From Paraescarpia echinospica (Eukaryota > Annelida > Polychaeta > Sabellida > Siboglinidae): a stretch of DNA of 64,000 nt. Both the position numbers and the translations under genes were made by a program. The stretch spans positions 8,649,615 to 8,713,614 of the forward strand of contig CM034537.1 of the NCBI GenBank assembly GCA_020002185.1, in the 5' to 3' direction. Below, piece after piece: positions 10,263-21,206 of the stretch (its first letter is position 1; every line of letters begins with the position of its first letter). A model generated the notes under the pieces. The model had not been told where the DNA came from. It was given only the letters and a program-made list of their open reading frames with translations, and made no database searches.

Positions 10263-11483
10263 CTACGTCGTTAGACTAGTACTAGTGACAGAGTAGTGGA
10301 TGTTGTACTTGTAGTGTTAGGCCAACTGACTACTAAGACTAAGTTAGTGTATTTATTGAGTTTAGTCTATCATTTACAGCCTATGATACAGGGATAGGCT
10401 TATATACTACAGTTGAGTAGACAAGACGATGTCGATGACTAGCGTAACGACGTAATGGTTTTGCCGTCCCCGGGCATGACTTTGTGTTTGTCTTTGATCT
10501 AGTCATTATACTATACTGTGTTGTCTATAGCCTGGCCCTAGGTATACCGGCTACTAATATTAATCCTAATGACACAACAAATAGACAATAACGTGACGCG
10601 TTGTTACAATTTGTCAAGTTTTTGTAGTCAACATGCTGTTTTCGAAATTTACATAAAATCAGAATTACAATGTGTGGAGATTCAATTACATTACAGTTAC
10701 GCTTCTTGACGTTTGATTTCCATCAAAGCTGGTCATGAACATCTACTTTACCTTGTTAACTGAACGCTTCAAAACAAGTATGTTTTTTTGGGTGAAACTA
10801 TCGTCATAGTCACAGTATTACTGACAGTGGTGTTCTTTTCGTGACAATATCTGACACGGTTCTGAACTATTACTGACAGCAGGCCAATATTCCTGAAAAT
10901 CAGTGTTAATGGGAAGATGGATTACTGACAGGAAGTTTTTGGGGTAGGCAGATCTGTATTACTTTAACCCTAGCTGTCACCCAAAACTAAATGGAATACC
11001 TAGACTAATAGGCGGGCGCTGCTACAGTACTACTGTTATGCCAGTTAAGTAAAATATTGCGCAATTAAATTAGCCTAGCTAAATTTGCCCCAAAAGGCTA
11101 AAATAGGTTTGCCGAAAGACATGTAGGGAAGTCAACCAATTATCTCTATTTGGATAGGGAACGAACATTATCTTATCACTGGGCTAGTCCAGGGCAGCAG
11201 AAAAACTTACTTTGTAGTCTCATATTGAAGTGTTAACGGCCACGTTAACACCTCAGCTAGGAATTTAATCTTACTACTGTGACTAGGTTCTATGCACACT
11301 GAGAATATATTTATATGAAATTTAAATAAAACTGTTAAGAAACAGGGACAACAATACACAATACAGTTATAACACTTTACCGAATTTTTAAACAAAGAAA
11401 TAACAGCAGTAATGTAAAACAACAGAGCAGTTGCAGTACACACGCAGTTCTTGGACACATCAAGACATGGTGAAAACAATAGT
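10263..11483. other. no gene recognised
   Basis: Mixed AT-rich spacer. Short repeated words occur (ACTGACAG, CTGACA around 10820-10940) but no ORF, TIR pair or splice pair I can support. Confidence 0.35.
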
Positions 11484-11926
11484 ATTATTTAAAAATATCT
11501 TTGAAGTGAAGTTTATTTTTTAGATCATCATACAGGATTCTATGATCTATTGTGTCGAAAGCCTTCGACAGATCCAGAAATACTGCCATTGGCAAGCCTT
11601 TTTTGTCAAGATTTAAGTATATTCTGTCAACTAATTCAGTTATTGCTAGTTCAGTAATGTTCAGCTCTGAAACCATACTGGTTAGGGTGGAGGAGCTTAT
11701 TAAGTGTGAGATAGTGGAATAATTGAGATTAAACTATTTTTTTCAAAGACTGGATATGCATGGCAAGAGGTATTGGCCTGTAGTTGTTGAAATTATGGTT
11801 ATCATCTTTTTTTGTGGATGGGAACTACTTTAGCATTTTTTTGTTTTTGAGGAAATTTTCCATTGCGTAGTGATTGATTAATTATACTGGTAACGGGTAT
11901 GGCAGTGACATTAACGGAAGCTTTAA
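11484..11926 (-). pseudogene. LINE reverse transcriptase fragment
   Basis: Read on the minus strand, the segment encodes pieces of a Jockey/CR1-group reverse transcriptase: IINQSLRNGKFP, NNYRPIPLA, NQYGFRAEH, ITELVDRIYLNLDKKGLP and VFLDLSKAFDTIDHRIL. Frameshifts and stops separate the pieces, and the polypeptide ends soon after motif A. It is related to the LINE at 59-62.7 kb (LDLSKAFDTIDH in both). Old, truncated and inactive. Confidence 0.75.
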
Positions 11927-11953
11927 GTAAGATTGATGCTTCCGTTAATGTCA
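11906..11953. repeat. 16-bp perfect inverted repeat with 16-base loop
   Basis: TGACATTAACGGAAGC at 11906-11921 is followed after 16 bases by its exact reverse complement at 11938-11953. The left arm is part of the LINE fragment coding sequence (ASVNVT on the minus strand); the right arm lies outside it, so this may mark a foldback or inversion at the fragment's edge. Confidence 0.7.
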
Positions 11954-12057
11954 TTACCAAACCCCCTTTGTTCGATTCTAAAACAGCTAATCACTGAAGC
12001 TATCTCATATAAATATAAACACACATAAAAAAGATTAAACAAACTTGCATCCTCTGC

Positions 12058-12361
12058 AAAATCATAATTTTGCCTTAGGGACAACAAGTCGTACCAACAA
12101 AGGCAGCTATAGCACAGCAACACATATGCTTAAAATCACATCTTCAAACCAACATTCTCAATAATGGACAAGATTACTCCAACGTGCAAACCATAAAAGA
12201 TCATACTTTTGCCTTACGGGTAAAAAAGTTATACCAATGAAAGACAGCTATCGCATAACAACACATGCTTTAAAATCACATCTTGAAACCAACACTCGAT
12301 AATAGACCAGATTACTCCAACTTGCAAACCATGAAGGCAGCTATCGCATAGTAACACACAT
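12058..12361 (-). repeat. tandem array of degenerate PHD-like exon copies
   Basis: Two units about 140 bases apart, and a third shortened one, share AGCTAT(A/C)GCA(C/T)A, TTTTGCCTTA and ATTACTCCAAC(G/T)TGCAAACCAT. On the minus strand each unit carries a cysteine pair: CYSCLCWYDLLSLRQN in the best unit (from about 12119 downward), CDSCLSLV and CDSCLHG in the others. The first fits the C-x2-C-L-x-W-Y-H segment of a PHD finger with Asp in place of His. They follow the exon at 12399-12569, which ends MSC, so they look like duplicated and decayed copies of that gene's next exon. Confidence 0.45.
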
Positions 12362-12398
12362 CGCAGATTAATGTAACTTAAAAATTAAGCCATCACAC

Positions 12399-12569
12399 GC
12401 AACTCATATCCTCATTATTATCCAGTGTCAATGTGCACGTTGCGCAATACCACACGCCATCCTTCAACAGGACGTACGCCATCTGCTGCACTGCGTGCCA
12501 CGTTGGTGTCTCGCAGTGCTTCTGTATTGCCCTTAGACAGACGTCGCTGTCAAGGCAGTCCGCGCTGTT
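12399..12569 (-). CDS. PHD-proximal exon of a decayed SWIM/PHD-type gene
   Basis: Minus-strand open exon of 57 codons between a CTCCAG acceptor and a GTGTGA donor-like site. It encodes SADCLDSDVCLRAIQK, then WHAVQQMAYVLLKDG and VWYCATC, ending NNEDMSC. The pattern D-x-V-C-L-x-x-I, a downstream Trp and W-Y-C-x-x-C matches the region just before a C-terminal PHD-like finger in invertebrate proteins that also carry an RGRPKG block. Such an RGRPKG exon lies 300 bases upstream on the same strand. The frame stays open to about 12659, so the acceptor could be further out. Family recognition is from memory and untested. Confidence 0.42.
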
Positions 12570-12863
12570 CTGGAGACGTCCGAAGCTTTCGACAAGCGAC
12601 CAGTGTGTAGTGCTGTCTCGCTTTGTACAAACCAGCAGAGCATAACTACAAATATACATAACAACTATTATAAACTAATATATAAATTTATTATATGACA
12701 GATGCATGCTTTATTTGTAAATATAAGTTATTTAGAGTTATGCTTGAGTAAATGTTATAAAAGTGACGCTTATTAACAGTAAACTGAGTAGAAACACATT
12801 TTGAGATTTTTATGCAAAACAATTTCATTTCAGCTACAGTGTCATGCTATAATCTCTAACTAC

Positions 12864-12994
12864 AGGGAGCTTGGTGAGGAATTTGACCGGTTTGTCCTTT
12901 TTCATCCTTTCCGGCAAGCCAGTGACAGCCAACTCTGCCCCCTTGGGTCGACCCCTCTTCCTCATTGATGGCTGCATTTTCATGTTACCGAGAC
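12864..12994 (-). CDS. RGRPKG exon of the same minus-strand gene
   Basis: The minus strand has a clear acceptor (CATCTGTTGACAG) followed by a 131-base open exon encoding MRKRGRPKGAELAVTGLPER, then KKDKPVKFLTKLP, before a GTAGTT donor-like site. RGRPKG is an AT-hook-like basic motif, and the block R-G-R-P-K-G...V-x-G-L-P...P-V-x-F-L-x-K-L-P recurs in invertebrate proteins with SWIM and PHD domains. Its phase (2 + 43 codons) fits the phase-0 acceptor of the exon at 12569. Confidence 0.45.
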
Positions 12995-13139
12995 CTGTCA
13001 ACAGATGATAATTGACAGGTTAAAATAGCCAGTAACAAGACTCACCAAGGATACTTGGAAGAACAAGTGAAAATACATATACAGAAAATTCATTAAATAT
13101 CTATGTTACAAATCCAAAATACAGTACTCCTCTGACAGT

Positions 13140-13600
13140 TATCCTCAACCTTCCCTTCAACATCGTAGGCAAGTTGCAGATCTTATGTTTTTACACAAGT
13201 GTGTGCACTCCCAACTAGACTCGTAGGGGCTATCCAATTTTACTGTCCTTCACGATCTCTACGAAACTACATCCCTTTTACAGTTTCTAATAGCAGAATC
13301 AACGTTACAAAACATTGTGTTTTGAATAGATGTATGACTACTTTCAACACATGGTATATAAATGATCCAATATATGATATATTTTCAGGAGCTGAAACCT
13401 TTAGATCATCAATTCAAAAACATTTCTAGGTGTAACGGATGTTTGCCTGGTATATTTGTTGTTGATATTGGTTTTTTTTATGTCCTTATTTTTTATTATT
13501 CTATTATTGTTCTATTATGTATTGTTTCAGTTATCAGTCCTGTTACTGGGTCCACTGGACCTGTTGGAATCTGAATAAATACAATACAATACCAGGTAAA
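13140..13600 (+). pseudogene. 5'-truncated LINE 3' end
   Basis: An open frame (13199-13429) ends with IPFTVSNSRINVTKHC, then NTWYINDPIYD and a terminal RSSIQKHF, the arrangement of the extreme C-terminus of CR1/L2-type ORF2 (F-x-P...W-N-x-L-P...S-x-x-x-F-K). About 140 bases of untranslated sequence and a short tail (AATAAATACAATACAATACC) follow. It lies in an intron-like stretch of the minus-strand gene, in the opposite direction. Confidence 0.45.
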
Positions 13601-13876
13601 TAGTTATATATGGAGAAAAACCAAGACATTTTTACGTACTGTAATGAGTGATTTGTAACTCCCAATTGTACTTGCCAAAATAACAAGTACATTTATGCAC
13701 ATTAAAACATTCCTGAAATTATAATTAATAACCCACTTACTCAGTGTTTGGTTTTACTTTAGGCAAAGGCAGACTTGTTATTAACGCATTCTGAGTTAAA
13801 CTACCTAGTTTTTATTTCAAAATATATAACTACTACGGCAAATACAATGTGGTACAAACTTACTAGTCTTTAAAGT

Positions 13877-14629
13877 TTAAGGACTCTGTAACGAAGATGC
13901 AAGAAGTTCGACCGGGTCATCAAGCTTCATCATTGGCTGATCACGTACTGCGCCGACTGGAAACAAAATAGGAATGTCGATCAGTTGATGTCACTTTTAA
14001 CATGAAATTTGCTGACATGAATAGACAACATTTATACGTGAATATTCATTTTCAGTACGTACATGCATGTGCACGAATGTCAATCAATTGATGTCACTAA
14101 CTTACCCAAGGTTTGAAACGGGATATAACGTGAACATTCAAGTTTTACGATACGGCAAACAAAAAAGACATTTGTTATTCTACGCATAGCCACAGCTCAC
14201 GCTTAGTAAGGCTTAGCCTTGCCCTTAGCCTCGGCACAGACAGTGACGTACATCTTCATTCAAACGAGTAACGGCTAAAACAATTTGTTGGCTGACTACA
14301 TAGTACCCTCAAACAGGGTTATTACACTCAAAGATAATATAATTACTTAAATAAGCAGACTTACTATGATGTGGCTCTGGCGCCTTTGCTTTCTTCGGAC
14401 GTGCAGTTTCCCACCGAATATTGCCCAAGCCAGTATACTTCACATCGGGATTTGCCTTTCCTGCAATGTTCGGCACACGCTGTTTGGCACCGTCAATGGT
14501 TCTTGAATCGCGCAAATACATTTGCACAAAACTGTCATCTTGAACTTGTTTGATTTTATCGGAAAATTGCGAAAAGGAAGACAATTTATCACCGACATTG
14601 ACACACACGAACTCTTTCCTAACATCCAT
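13877..14629 (-). CDS. two-exon open frame, N-terminal part of a SWIM-type gene
   Basis: Exon 1 runs from ATG at 14629-14627 to 14365, where GTAAGT follows; exon 2 runs from 13956 (after a TTTGTTTCCAG acceptor) to TAA at 13879-13877. The phases agree (88 codons plus one base, then two bases plus 25 codons), giving a 114-residue product. It contains CVNVGDKLSSFSQFSDKIK, FVQMYLRDSRTIDGAKQRVP and DVKYTGLG. That motif order (a short F-S-x-x-x-F region, then V-Q-x-Y-x-R-D-S-R-T-I-x-x-A-x-x-R) matches the N-terminus of proteins with a SWIM zinc finger. The HGG-type block and SWIM exons expected next are absent, and exon 2 stops early. The gene is probably decayed, with 12864-12994 and 12399-12569 as its later exons. 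Confidence 0.5.
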
Positions 14630-14639
14630 TTTGTGAAAT

Positions 14640-14760
14640 GCGCAGAACTTGCGCATGCGCGGCTATACTACGACGAAGTAGGCTTACGGCGCATGCGCGG
14701 CCCAACTCACGGAAGAATAGCTGTCCAAATCTGGGTTACGGCAACCGGAAGAATAACCAC
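14640..14760 (-). promoter_or_regulatory. CpG promoter with two NRF1-like and ETS-like sites
   Basis: Directly upstream of the minus-strand ATG lie TGCGCATGCGCG (14650-14661) and GCGCATGCGC (14689-14698), both near-perfect NRF1 palindromes, then CTCACGGAAG and CAACCGGAAG, which hold ETS cores. No TATA box is needed in such promoters. The GGTTACGGCAACC plus CTTCCG pair repeats the block at 9605-9790. Confidence 0.5.
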
Positions 14761-14982
14761 TTCGTATTATAATATATGAGCAATAAAAGTTGCTGGATCT
14801 ATCTACCTGGAGTCTATGTCATGGAAACTAAAATATCCCACACAAGTTGTAAATATGTCACATGTCGTGGACTCTCTTGGATTAACGCTGTGAGAGTTTA
14901 TCGCGGGAGGTACGTTGCTGCTAATTCACCGGAAATACAACCCTGGAGATTACAACAATGTCTCGTCGCAACTAGCAACTGA

Positions 14983-15289
14983 TTCCTTGTAGCCTAATAT
15001 GACATAACATGGTAATTTCTTTTCAAGAAACTTTGTTATCTTTTGGAAAGTATACGTATGCGAAACCCATAACCCAAACCCTAGTCCTTCAACCTGGACT
15101 AGCCCAGCCCTAACTATAACCCTATGCTAGTCCCACACATTGACATTAAAACAAACTTATTTTTGAAACACTACGCAGGACAAATCGTGGATATTCTTTC
15201 AAAATAAACATGATTTGCCAAGAGATGTCTTGCGACGTGTTATCGATGATACTCCTAAACAGGCATAGAAAGGATAGTACATTGAATCG
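14983..15289. other. no gene recognised
   Basis: Low-information spacer with an imperfect CCCTAACC-rich patch (15066-15130, five or so AACCC/CTAAC words) but no true telomeric array. Confidence 0.35.
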
Positions 15290-15370
15290 TTTGATTGAAT
15301 TTTATTGTACAGCGCTTTGAGTATATTAGGGATATTGCGCTTTATAAATATTAGTATTATTATTAGAAGT
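15290..15370 (+). repeat. LINE/SINE 3'-tail-like sequence
   Basis: TTGTACAGCGCTTTGAGTAT, then GCGCTTTATAAATATTAG and TATTATTATTAG, match the common 3' terminus of L2/CR1-type LINEs and the SINEs that borrow it. No reverse transcriptase is seen upstream, so it is a short tail fragment. Confidence 0.55.
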
Positions 15371-15531
15371 AATAATTTAGGAACCCATAGTTTGCCAGAT
15401 TTTACAAATTACATAATTACAAAAAAACACGAATATATACGTACAATACAAAACGGTCACATTTCGTAACAAATCTATCAAACAAATCAATATTAAATAT
15501 ATATATATAGAAGAGTCGTATTAGAGATTAT

Positions 15532-15660
15532 CATGGTCGAGGGAGGTAGTGTAGGAGATTTTCCTGGTCAAAAGGGGATTGTGTTGAAGGTGTTCACGGT
15601 CGAAGGGGGTAGCGCAGGAGATTATCCCTGTCGTAGAGGGAGGGTAGTGTCGGACGTCGT
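15532..15660 (+). repeat. about four units of a 32-base degenerate minisatellite
   Basis: Consecutive blocks beginning TGGTCGAGGGAGGTAGTG, TGGTCAAAAGGGGATTG, CGGTCGAAGGGGGTAGCG and TGTCGTAGAGGGAGGGTAG repeat at about 32 bases, with GGAGATT(A/T)TCC in the first and third. Confidence 0.55.
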
Positions 15661-16099
15661 TAAACAATGGTTACGTAACAATTTAAATTGAAGCACAACT
15701 ACTTTCCTCCAAGCGGAGCTACTTCCTTCATGCTGAAGTCTTGCCTCAGCGGGGGGAGGGGTGTACGCACACACCGCACCCCCAGTCTACAGCCTGGTAT
15801 TATGGATGTACAATTACTATCTGTTACAACTTAATTTACCTGCACGCACACTTACTCTGTGAACTCTCACGCGGGGCTCGGCCAAACTCCTCCTTATATC
15901 GGATGTTGCGTATATCTATGAGGACATAATACGACGCAGGTCTGAACCCGATTTCAACATTGTTGCGTTGAAGCGGATGTTCTTTACATAATATGCGTCT
16001 TCACTGCGAGAAGTGGTACAGTAGTTGCAATTGAGATAGGTTATAGATTTTATATACTGTCATGTTCTAATGTCGACCTTCCTCTTCTTCTCGCTCGCT

Positions 16100-16445
16100 G
16101 GCTCACTCACTCACTCACTCACTCACTCACTCACTCACTCACTCACTCATGCACTCACTCACTCACTCACTCACTCATGCACTCACTCACTCACTCACTC
16201 ATGCACTCACTCACTCACTCTCTCACTCTAAGTCACTAATTCACTCACTCACTCCCCTCTCGATCTGTCTATCCTCTACCACGCCTGTCTCTCTCCCCAC
16301 TCTCCACATCTCTTACTCCCTCCCTTCCTTCCTCCCTCCCCCCTCCCTCACTCACTCACACTCTCACACTCACTCACTCACTCTCACACTCTCACACTCA
16401 CTCATTCACTCACTCACTCACTCTCTCACACTCACACACAAACAC
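16100..16445 (+). repeat. ACTC tetranucleotide microsatellite and pyrimidine-rich tract
   Basis: Uninterrupted and then degenerating CACT/ACTC units, including several CATG interruptions. The open frame across it (SLTH repeats) is a by-product of the repeat. Confidence 0.95.
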
Positions 16446-17755
16446 ACAGGTCCACGATTTAGCTCAGATGGATAGTTTATATAAGGGGGTGTCAATAGAA
16501 TCCGATGTCCAGCCGGTTACAACTGTAAACGCCTCGTCACAGTGTTTACGACTTGGTCGGTCGCTGCGACGTCGGGGGTTAGCTCTTTCAAAAGATAATT
16601 ACAAACAAAATAACAGAAAACTGGTTAACACTGGGTCGGACTGAACAAAGTCCGAGCACGACTCTGACACCTGGGGGTTCCACACCGGGGATCGCAACTG
16701 GGGTCACATAACAATGAGTAGATGTTGCTGATATTGTGAGCTGTGTTTGAGATTTAAGACATCAATTTCGATTAATTCGGAGGTCATATTTGTGCAGCTA
16801 TCTAATTTACGTTAACAGTTTAGGTGCTCTCTCGATACTTTTGATATTGTTTATGTTATTCATTATACATTGTTAATGTTTAACCCTTTATTGGATTAAT
16901 TATTTCACTTTTCCAAAAAAAGTTTTTCTTCAATACCAACGTTATAATTATGTATTCAACAAACCATATGCAGAAAACAATATTAAATAAATATGTTTTT
17001 CACACTAATTTGGTATGGCAGCACTGATTTGGTGTTGATGTTTTTTTTTCTTCAAATAGTGCATATACACCATGCACACCGCATACCACTGGTATGCCGC
17101 CTCGGGACAACAACATCAAATACACGGTTATCATTAATATATATTTATATATATATAACATCAACCAATTGCGTTCTGACATGGAACGTAACAGACTTGG
17201 GACCATGCCAAGGTGCATTCATCTCATGATCCATTTGCCTATCTGTGTCATTTTTTATGACGTCAATTCACAAGGATTGTCCTTGGAAGGGGCCCATAAC
17301 TTGACGGTGGTTCCAACAGACAAGCCATCTCCACACAATGCGAGCTACACGTCAGTCGAACAAATCATGTGTATATCGACATCCAAGCTCACCATATTCG
17401 AACACTTCTTGGACCCGTCTCTGAGAGATTAGCGACACCTACCTGATATGTGGGCAGTCGGCCGGACGATGACCTTTCTCTCTCTCACTGATTGCAATGA
17501 GTGCAGTGACAGTCTCACGCCGACAACTAAATTAAATCAGAACACGGGTGGCACTGCGCAGGCGCATTCAACGAATAGTGTTTACAAGTTCTGCTTCGTC
17601 GACTCTTTATTTTGGTGGTGTTTGCAGCTAGGAGTAACCGAATATCAGGGTGGTTGGTCACATGTATCAGGGTCGTAACCAAACAAACGAAGAGGGGTAA
17701 AATAAGTTGTACCACCCTGATAGAGAGGGGGGGAGGTGAAATATGGGAGAGGGAT
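16446..17755. other. no gene recognised
   Basis: Spacer with moderate GC. Short open frames overlap on both strands between 16993 and 17680, and none shows a domain or consistent splice sites. Confidence 0.35.
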
Positions 17756-18345
17756 GGGAGAGAGAGAGAGAGAGAGAGAGATCCCCAGATAGCATGCAAA
17801 CGTTAATATAACGTTAATGTAACGTGTGCAGAAACGTTTGTTTAACGTTTAATGCAAACGTTAATTTTGCATTATTTTGCTCGTTTTTTAATGTTAATCT
17901 AACGTTTAATTAAACTAACGTTAATGTAACCGTTGCAGAAACGTTAATTTAACGTTTAATGCAAACGTTAGTTTAATGTTGTTTTGTTCGTTTCTTTAAC
18001 GTTAATCTAACAAATATGTAACATTAAACTAACGTTAATGTAACCGTTGCAGAAACGTTAGTTTAACGTTGAATGGGAACGTTCGTTTACCGTTTTTTTG
18101 CACGTTTCTTTAACGTTAATCTAATGTTTCATTTCTAACCAAAGTGTAATGTCAAACTAACGTTAATGTAACTGTTACAGAAACGTTACTTTAACGTTCA
18201 TTTAAAACCAGAATGTAACAGTAAACTAACGTTTTTGTAACATTAGCAGAAACGTTAGTTTAACGTTATTTTAGTCGTTTGCTTAACGTTTACCTAACGT
18301 TTAATTTTTAACGAAAATGTAACGTTAACTGACATTAATGTATAA
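17756..18345 (+). repeat. GA tract followed by an AACGTT-word array
   Basis: A short GA run (17756-17782) leads into CCAGATAGCATGCAAACGTTA, then more than 20 copies of AACGTT or one-mismatch forms, mostly in the frame GTTTAACGTT or CTAACGTTAATGTAAC at 50-110 base intervals. The entry sequence (CAGATAGCATG, then AAACGTTA) recurs in reverse at 41515-41562 next to another GA tract, so this is a repeat family, not chance. Confidence 0.8.
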
Positions 18346-19168
18346 CCTACTTTCTAATCATAATTTAGCGCAATTCAACCCGTTTCCTATAGCACCTGCG
18401 CATTTGATATATTGTAACACATGGCAATTTTAGTATACTTGCATACAACTGTTTTCACTTTATAAACACAAGGAAAGAGTATTTTAAGTGTGAAGTTTTA
18501 TGATATACCTACTGAACGGACTGACTATGAATCGTGGCTAATTTGCATAGTAACACAAGACAAGCGTATTTTTGTGCATTATATAAAGCTGAATTTATTA
18601 TGAGGGGACCCACACACGGGTGGGAGACCCACCTAATTTATAAAAATTGCAGTATTAAATGACGAAACTAGTCCTATATATATATAGTTTCCGTGTGTGG
18701 CCTTCATGGCACAGCGGTTACTGCGGTTCGCTTCCGCTCTTCTCTTTCCTTCCGGCTGACGTCCCTCTCCGTATCAAACTTTAACCACATCTTCACCTCC
18801 TGCTCCACCTCTGTTGCCTTGGCAGTCAAAACGTTTTTGCGCACAGCTCCTGTGTGTTTAAACAATTATCAAATAAACGATCCAGATTACAAGTAATGCT
18901 GTAGTGATCTAGATTACATTTTACGACACTCGCTTATAGTTATGGTGCATCATAATCAAAACCATGGAAGTTTTCGATCAACTTACCCCATAAACGCAAT
19001 AGTTATGAGATCAAAAGTATCATGATGTCATCGAAATTACTTTATATAGCAAATAATCAAAATTAGTTGATATAACTAATCTTATCTACATGAATGTGTA
19101 ATCATAAAAAAGGTTAATGTATATTTATTGTGCGTGCGCGCGTTCGCGCGTGTGTATCGGTATGCATG

Positions 19169-19169
<1 letters not shown>
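18346..19169. other. no gene recognised
   Basis: AT-rich spacer. A GC-richer patch at 18695-18840 has a CACAGCGGTTACTGCGGTTCG run but no complete tRNA or coding domain. Confidence 0.35.
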
Positions 19170-19266
<97 letters not shown>

Positions 19267-19306
19267 TGTGTGTGTTTGTGTGTGTGTGTGTGAGTGTGTG
19301 TGTTTG
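19170..19306 (+). repeat. long GT dinucleotide microsatellite
   Basis: About 90 bases of perfect GT followed by interrupted GTGA and GTTT variants; TATGTATATATG words follow to 19334. Confidence 0.98.
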
Positions 19307-19334
19307 TATGTATATATGTTTGTATGTATATATG

Positions 19335-20094
19335 CATGCTTGCAAGAATCTTGACCTGCTTCACTTGTTACATTTCGTTTAGTTGTAAGTTAATCAATTA
19401 TCTCAGTTCAGCTCTGTTTACATACAAGTAGAAATTACACGGATCATTAGATTCGTGACAGTATATTTTAAACACATTAATTGCTTCAACTTTTAGTTGC
19501 TTTAACATGAAGACATATTTTAAAATCCGCTTACGGTTGATGACTTGTCGCAGCATAAGTTCAGCAAACGCCCTCTTCTCAACCTTCCCCTTCCAGTTGA
19601 ATGCCCTGGCACAACTGTTTGTGAGGAGGGACTTCATTATGAGCTGGGTGCATTCTTTTACCGAGCTTCTCCCGATCATGCTCAGATTGGTTACCTAAAC
19701 ACCAGCAGTAATGTAAGAATTCTAAGACTATAAATATATGTCATTCGAGTTAAGTTAAAAGTAATGAACGGTGAAGATGATTTTAGAGCATAAGCACAAT
19801 CCTTTAAATAATCACTGATACATGTGATCATGAAATTTAAAAAATCAGATAAGTATGATTATATTATGAAGCTTCATATGTGTACAACTGGATTATTGTT
19901 TAGAAAAGGATTAGCAATGATTTAAAATACTTTTCTAACGAACTAAATTTTCACAGAAACCCTACCCTACTTAAGCTAGTAGCTAAGAAACACATTGAAA
20001 TACGGGAATGAACATTTCAGTTTTGATTTATTTTCATTATTCCCATGTGTCCAATAAAATATCGTCCAATTATCGTAAATAGATTAATGATAAT
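19335..20094. other. no gene recognised
   Basis: Spacer. A 93-codon minus-strand frame at 19398-19679 (with CARAFNWKGKVEKRAFAEL) has no family I recognise and lacks convincing splice sites. Confidence 0.3.
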
Positions 20095-21206
20095 ATATAT
20101 AATTTGTTGCATTTCCTTAGTGCTTGTTTCTCCCACTCAGCCATAAAAAGATTGGCATAGTTGGGGGCAAATCGTTTCCCCATTGCAGTGCCGAAAATTT
20201 GAAGGTACCAGTTTGATCCGAATAAAATGTCGTTCTATTCTAAGGACATTTTATGTAGTTCTAAAATGTCTGCGTCTGGGCTGTCAAAATCCGGGTTTCG
20301 TAAAAAAGCCTGTCTTACTGCTTCAGTCCCCGAAATATTGTCAATATTGGTGTACGGGCTTTCTACATCCATGGAGAACAGTAGCGCATCAATAGGAATT
20401 TCCATTTTAGTCACTTTATTAATGAAGTCTATATTGTTTTTAACATACGAAGCATGTTTTACTGCCAATGGGGCTAAAAATAGTTAATATACTCAGCTAT
20501 TTGATTTGATTCACTGTTGCAATCGGATATGATCGGTCGTCCTGGAGGCATTTGAGGATGAGGCCATTTATCTGTAGCCTTATGAATCTTGGGTACTATA
20601 CTAATTATAGAGCAGACGTGGCCGAGGTGGCTCTAAATAATCTCGTTGCTTCTTGGGTATGTAACCTGTTTGTTATAATATTCTAGTGTTGCTGAAATGC
20701 GGACTGCGGCTTGTGGATAGACAGGTTTGTCTAGTTTAGTATAATGTTTTTTGTTCGCAAGCTGTCGATTCGCCTCTGCGACATAGTTTTCTTTATACAT
20801 GATTATTGTGGCCGAGCCTTTATCAGCAGGTTTAATAATAATAGATGGGTTTCTCCTGAGTGCCGAAATCGACGCCAATTGCGACTCTGACAAATTACCA
20901 ACACTGTTCCGGTGTTTGTTAGTTATCGAGCTAAAATCTTTCAATTGTTCCAATTTAGATTTAATGTCCTCGTTGTGGCAAGGCGGATTCCAGGTTGATT
21001 TTGCTGTAAAGTTCTCTTTTAATTTGGTTGATTTCGTTCCGTGAAAAATATCGTAGTTGGATATGTCTAGCAAAACGCTTGATAGACGTCTGCGTGTCTT
21101 CTCCATCATTTGTATGAGGTGTTGGTATAAATAATAATCCAAAATTTAGGATTTCCGCCTGTGTTTCAGATAACACTAGAATAAGTTGATAATCGTGGGA
21201 TTGCAC
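20095..21206 (-). pseudogene. Penelope-like reverse transcriptase fragment
   Basis: On the minus strand, in order: AEILNFGLLFIPTPH (N-terminal PLE block), LRRNPSIIIKPADKGSATII, YAEANRQL-like helix, VPKIHKATDKWPHPQMPPGR followed by PIISDCNS, SYVKNNIDFINK, FSMDVESPYTNI (motif A) and FGTAMGKRFAPNYANLFMAE. These are the ordered motifs of Penelope-like elements. At least three frame breaks occur (near 21000, 20600 and 20487, the last a stop in the LAPLAVKHAS region). The homology stops around 20095, before the D-D motif and the GIY-YIG nuclease, so both ends are missing. Confidence 0.88.

Noticed and set aside
15066..15130. Telomere-like CCCTAA array
   Set aside because: Only irregular AACCC and CTAAC words without a constant six-base period.
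18695..18840. tRNA- or SINE-like start (GGCACAGCGGTTACTGCGG)
   Set aside because: No B box and no cloverleaf; similarity is limited to a short A-box-like word.
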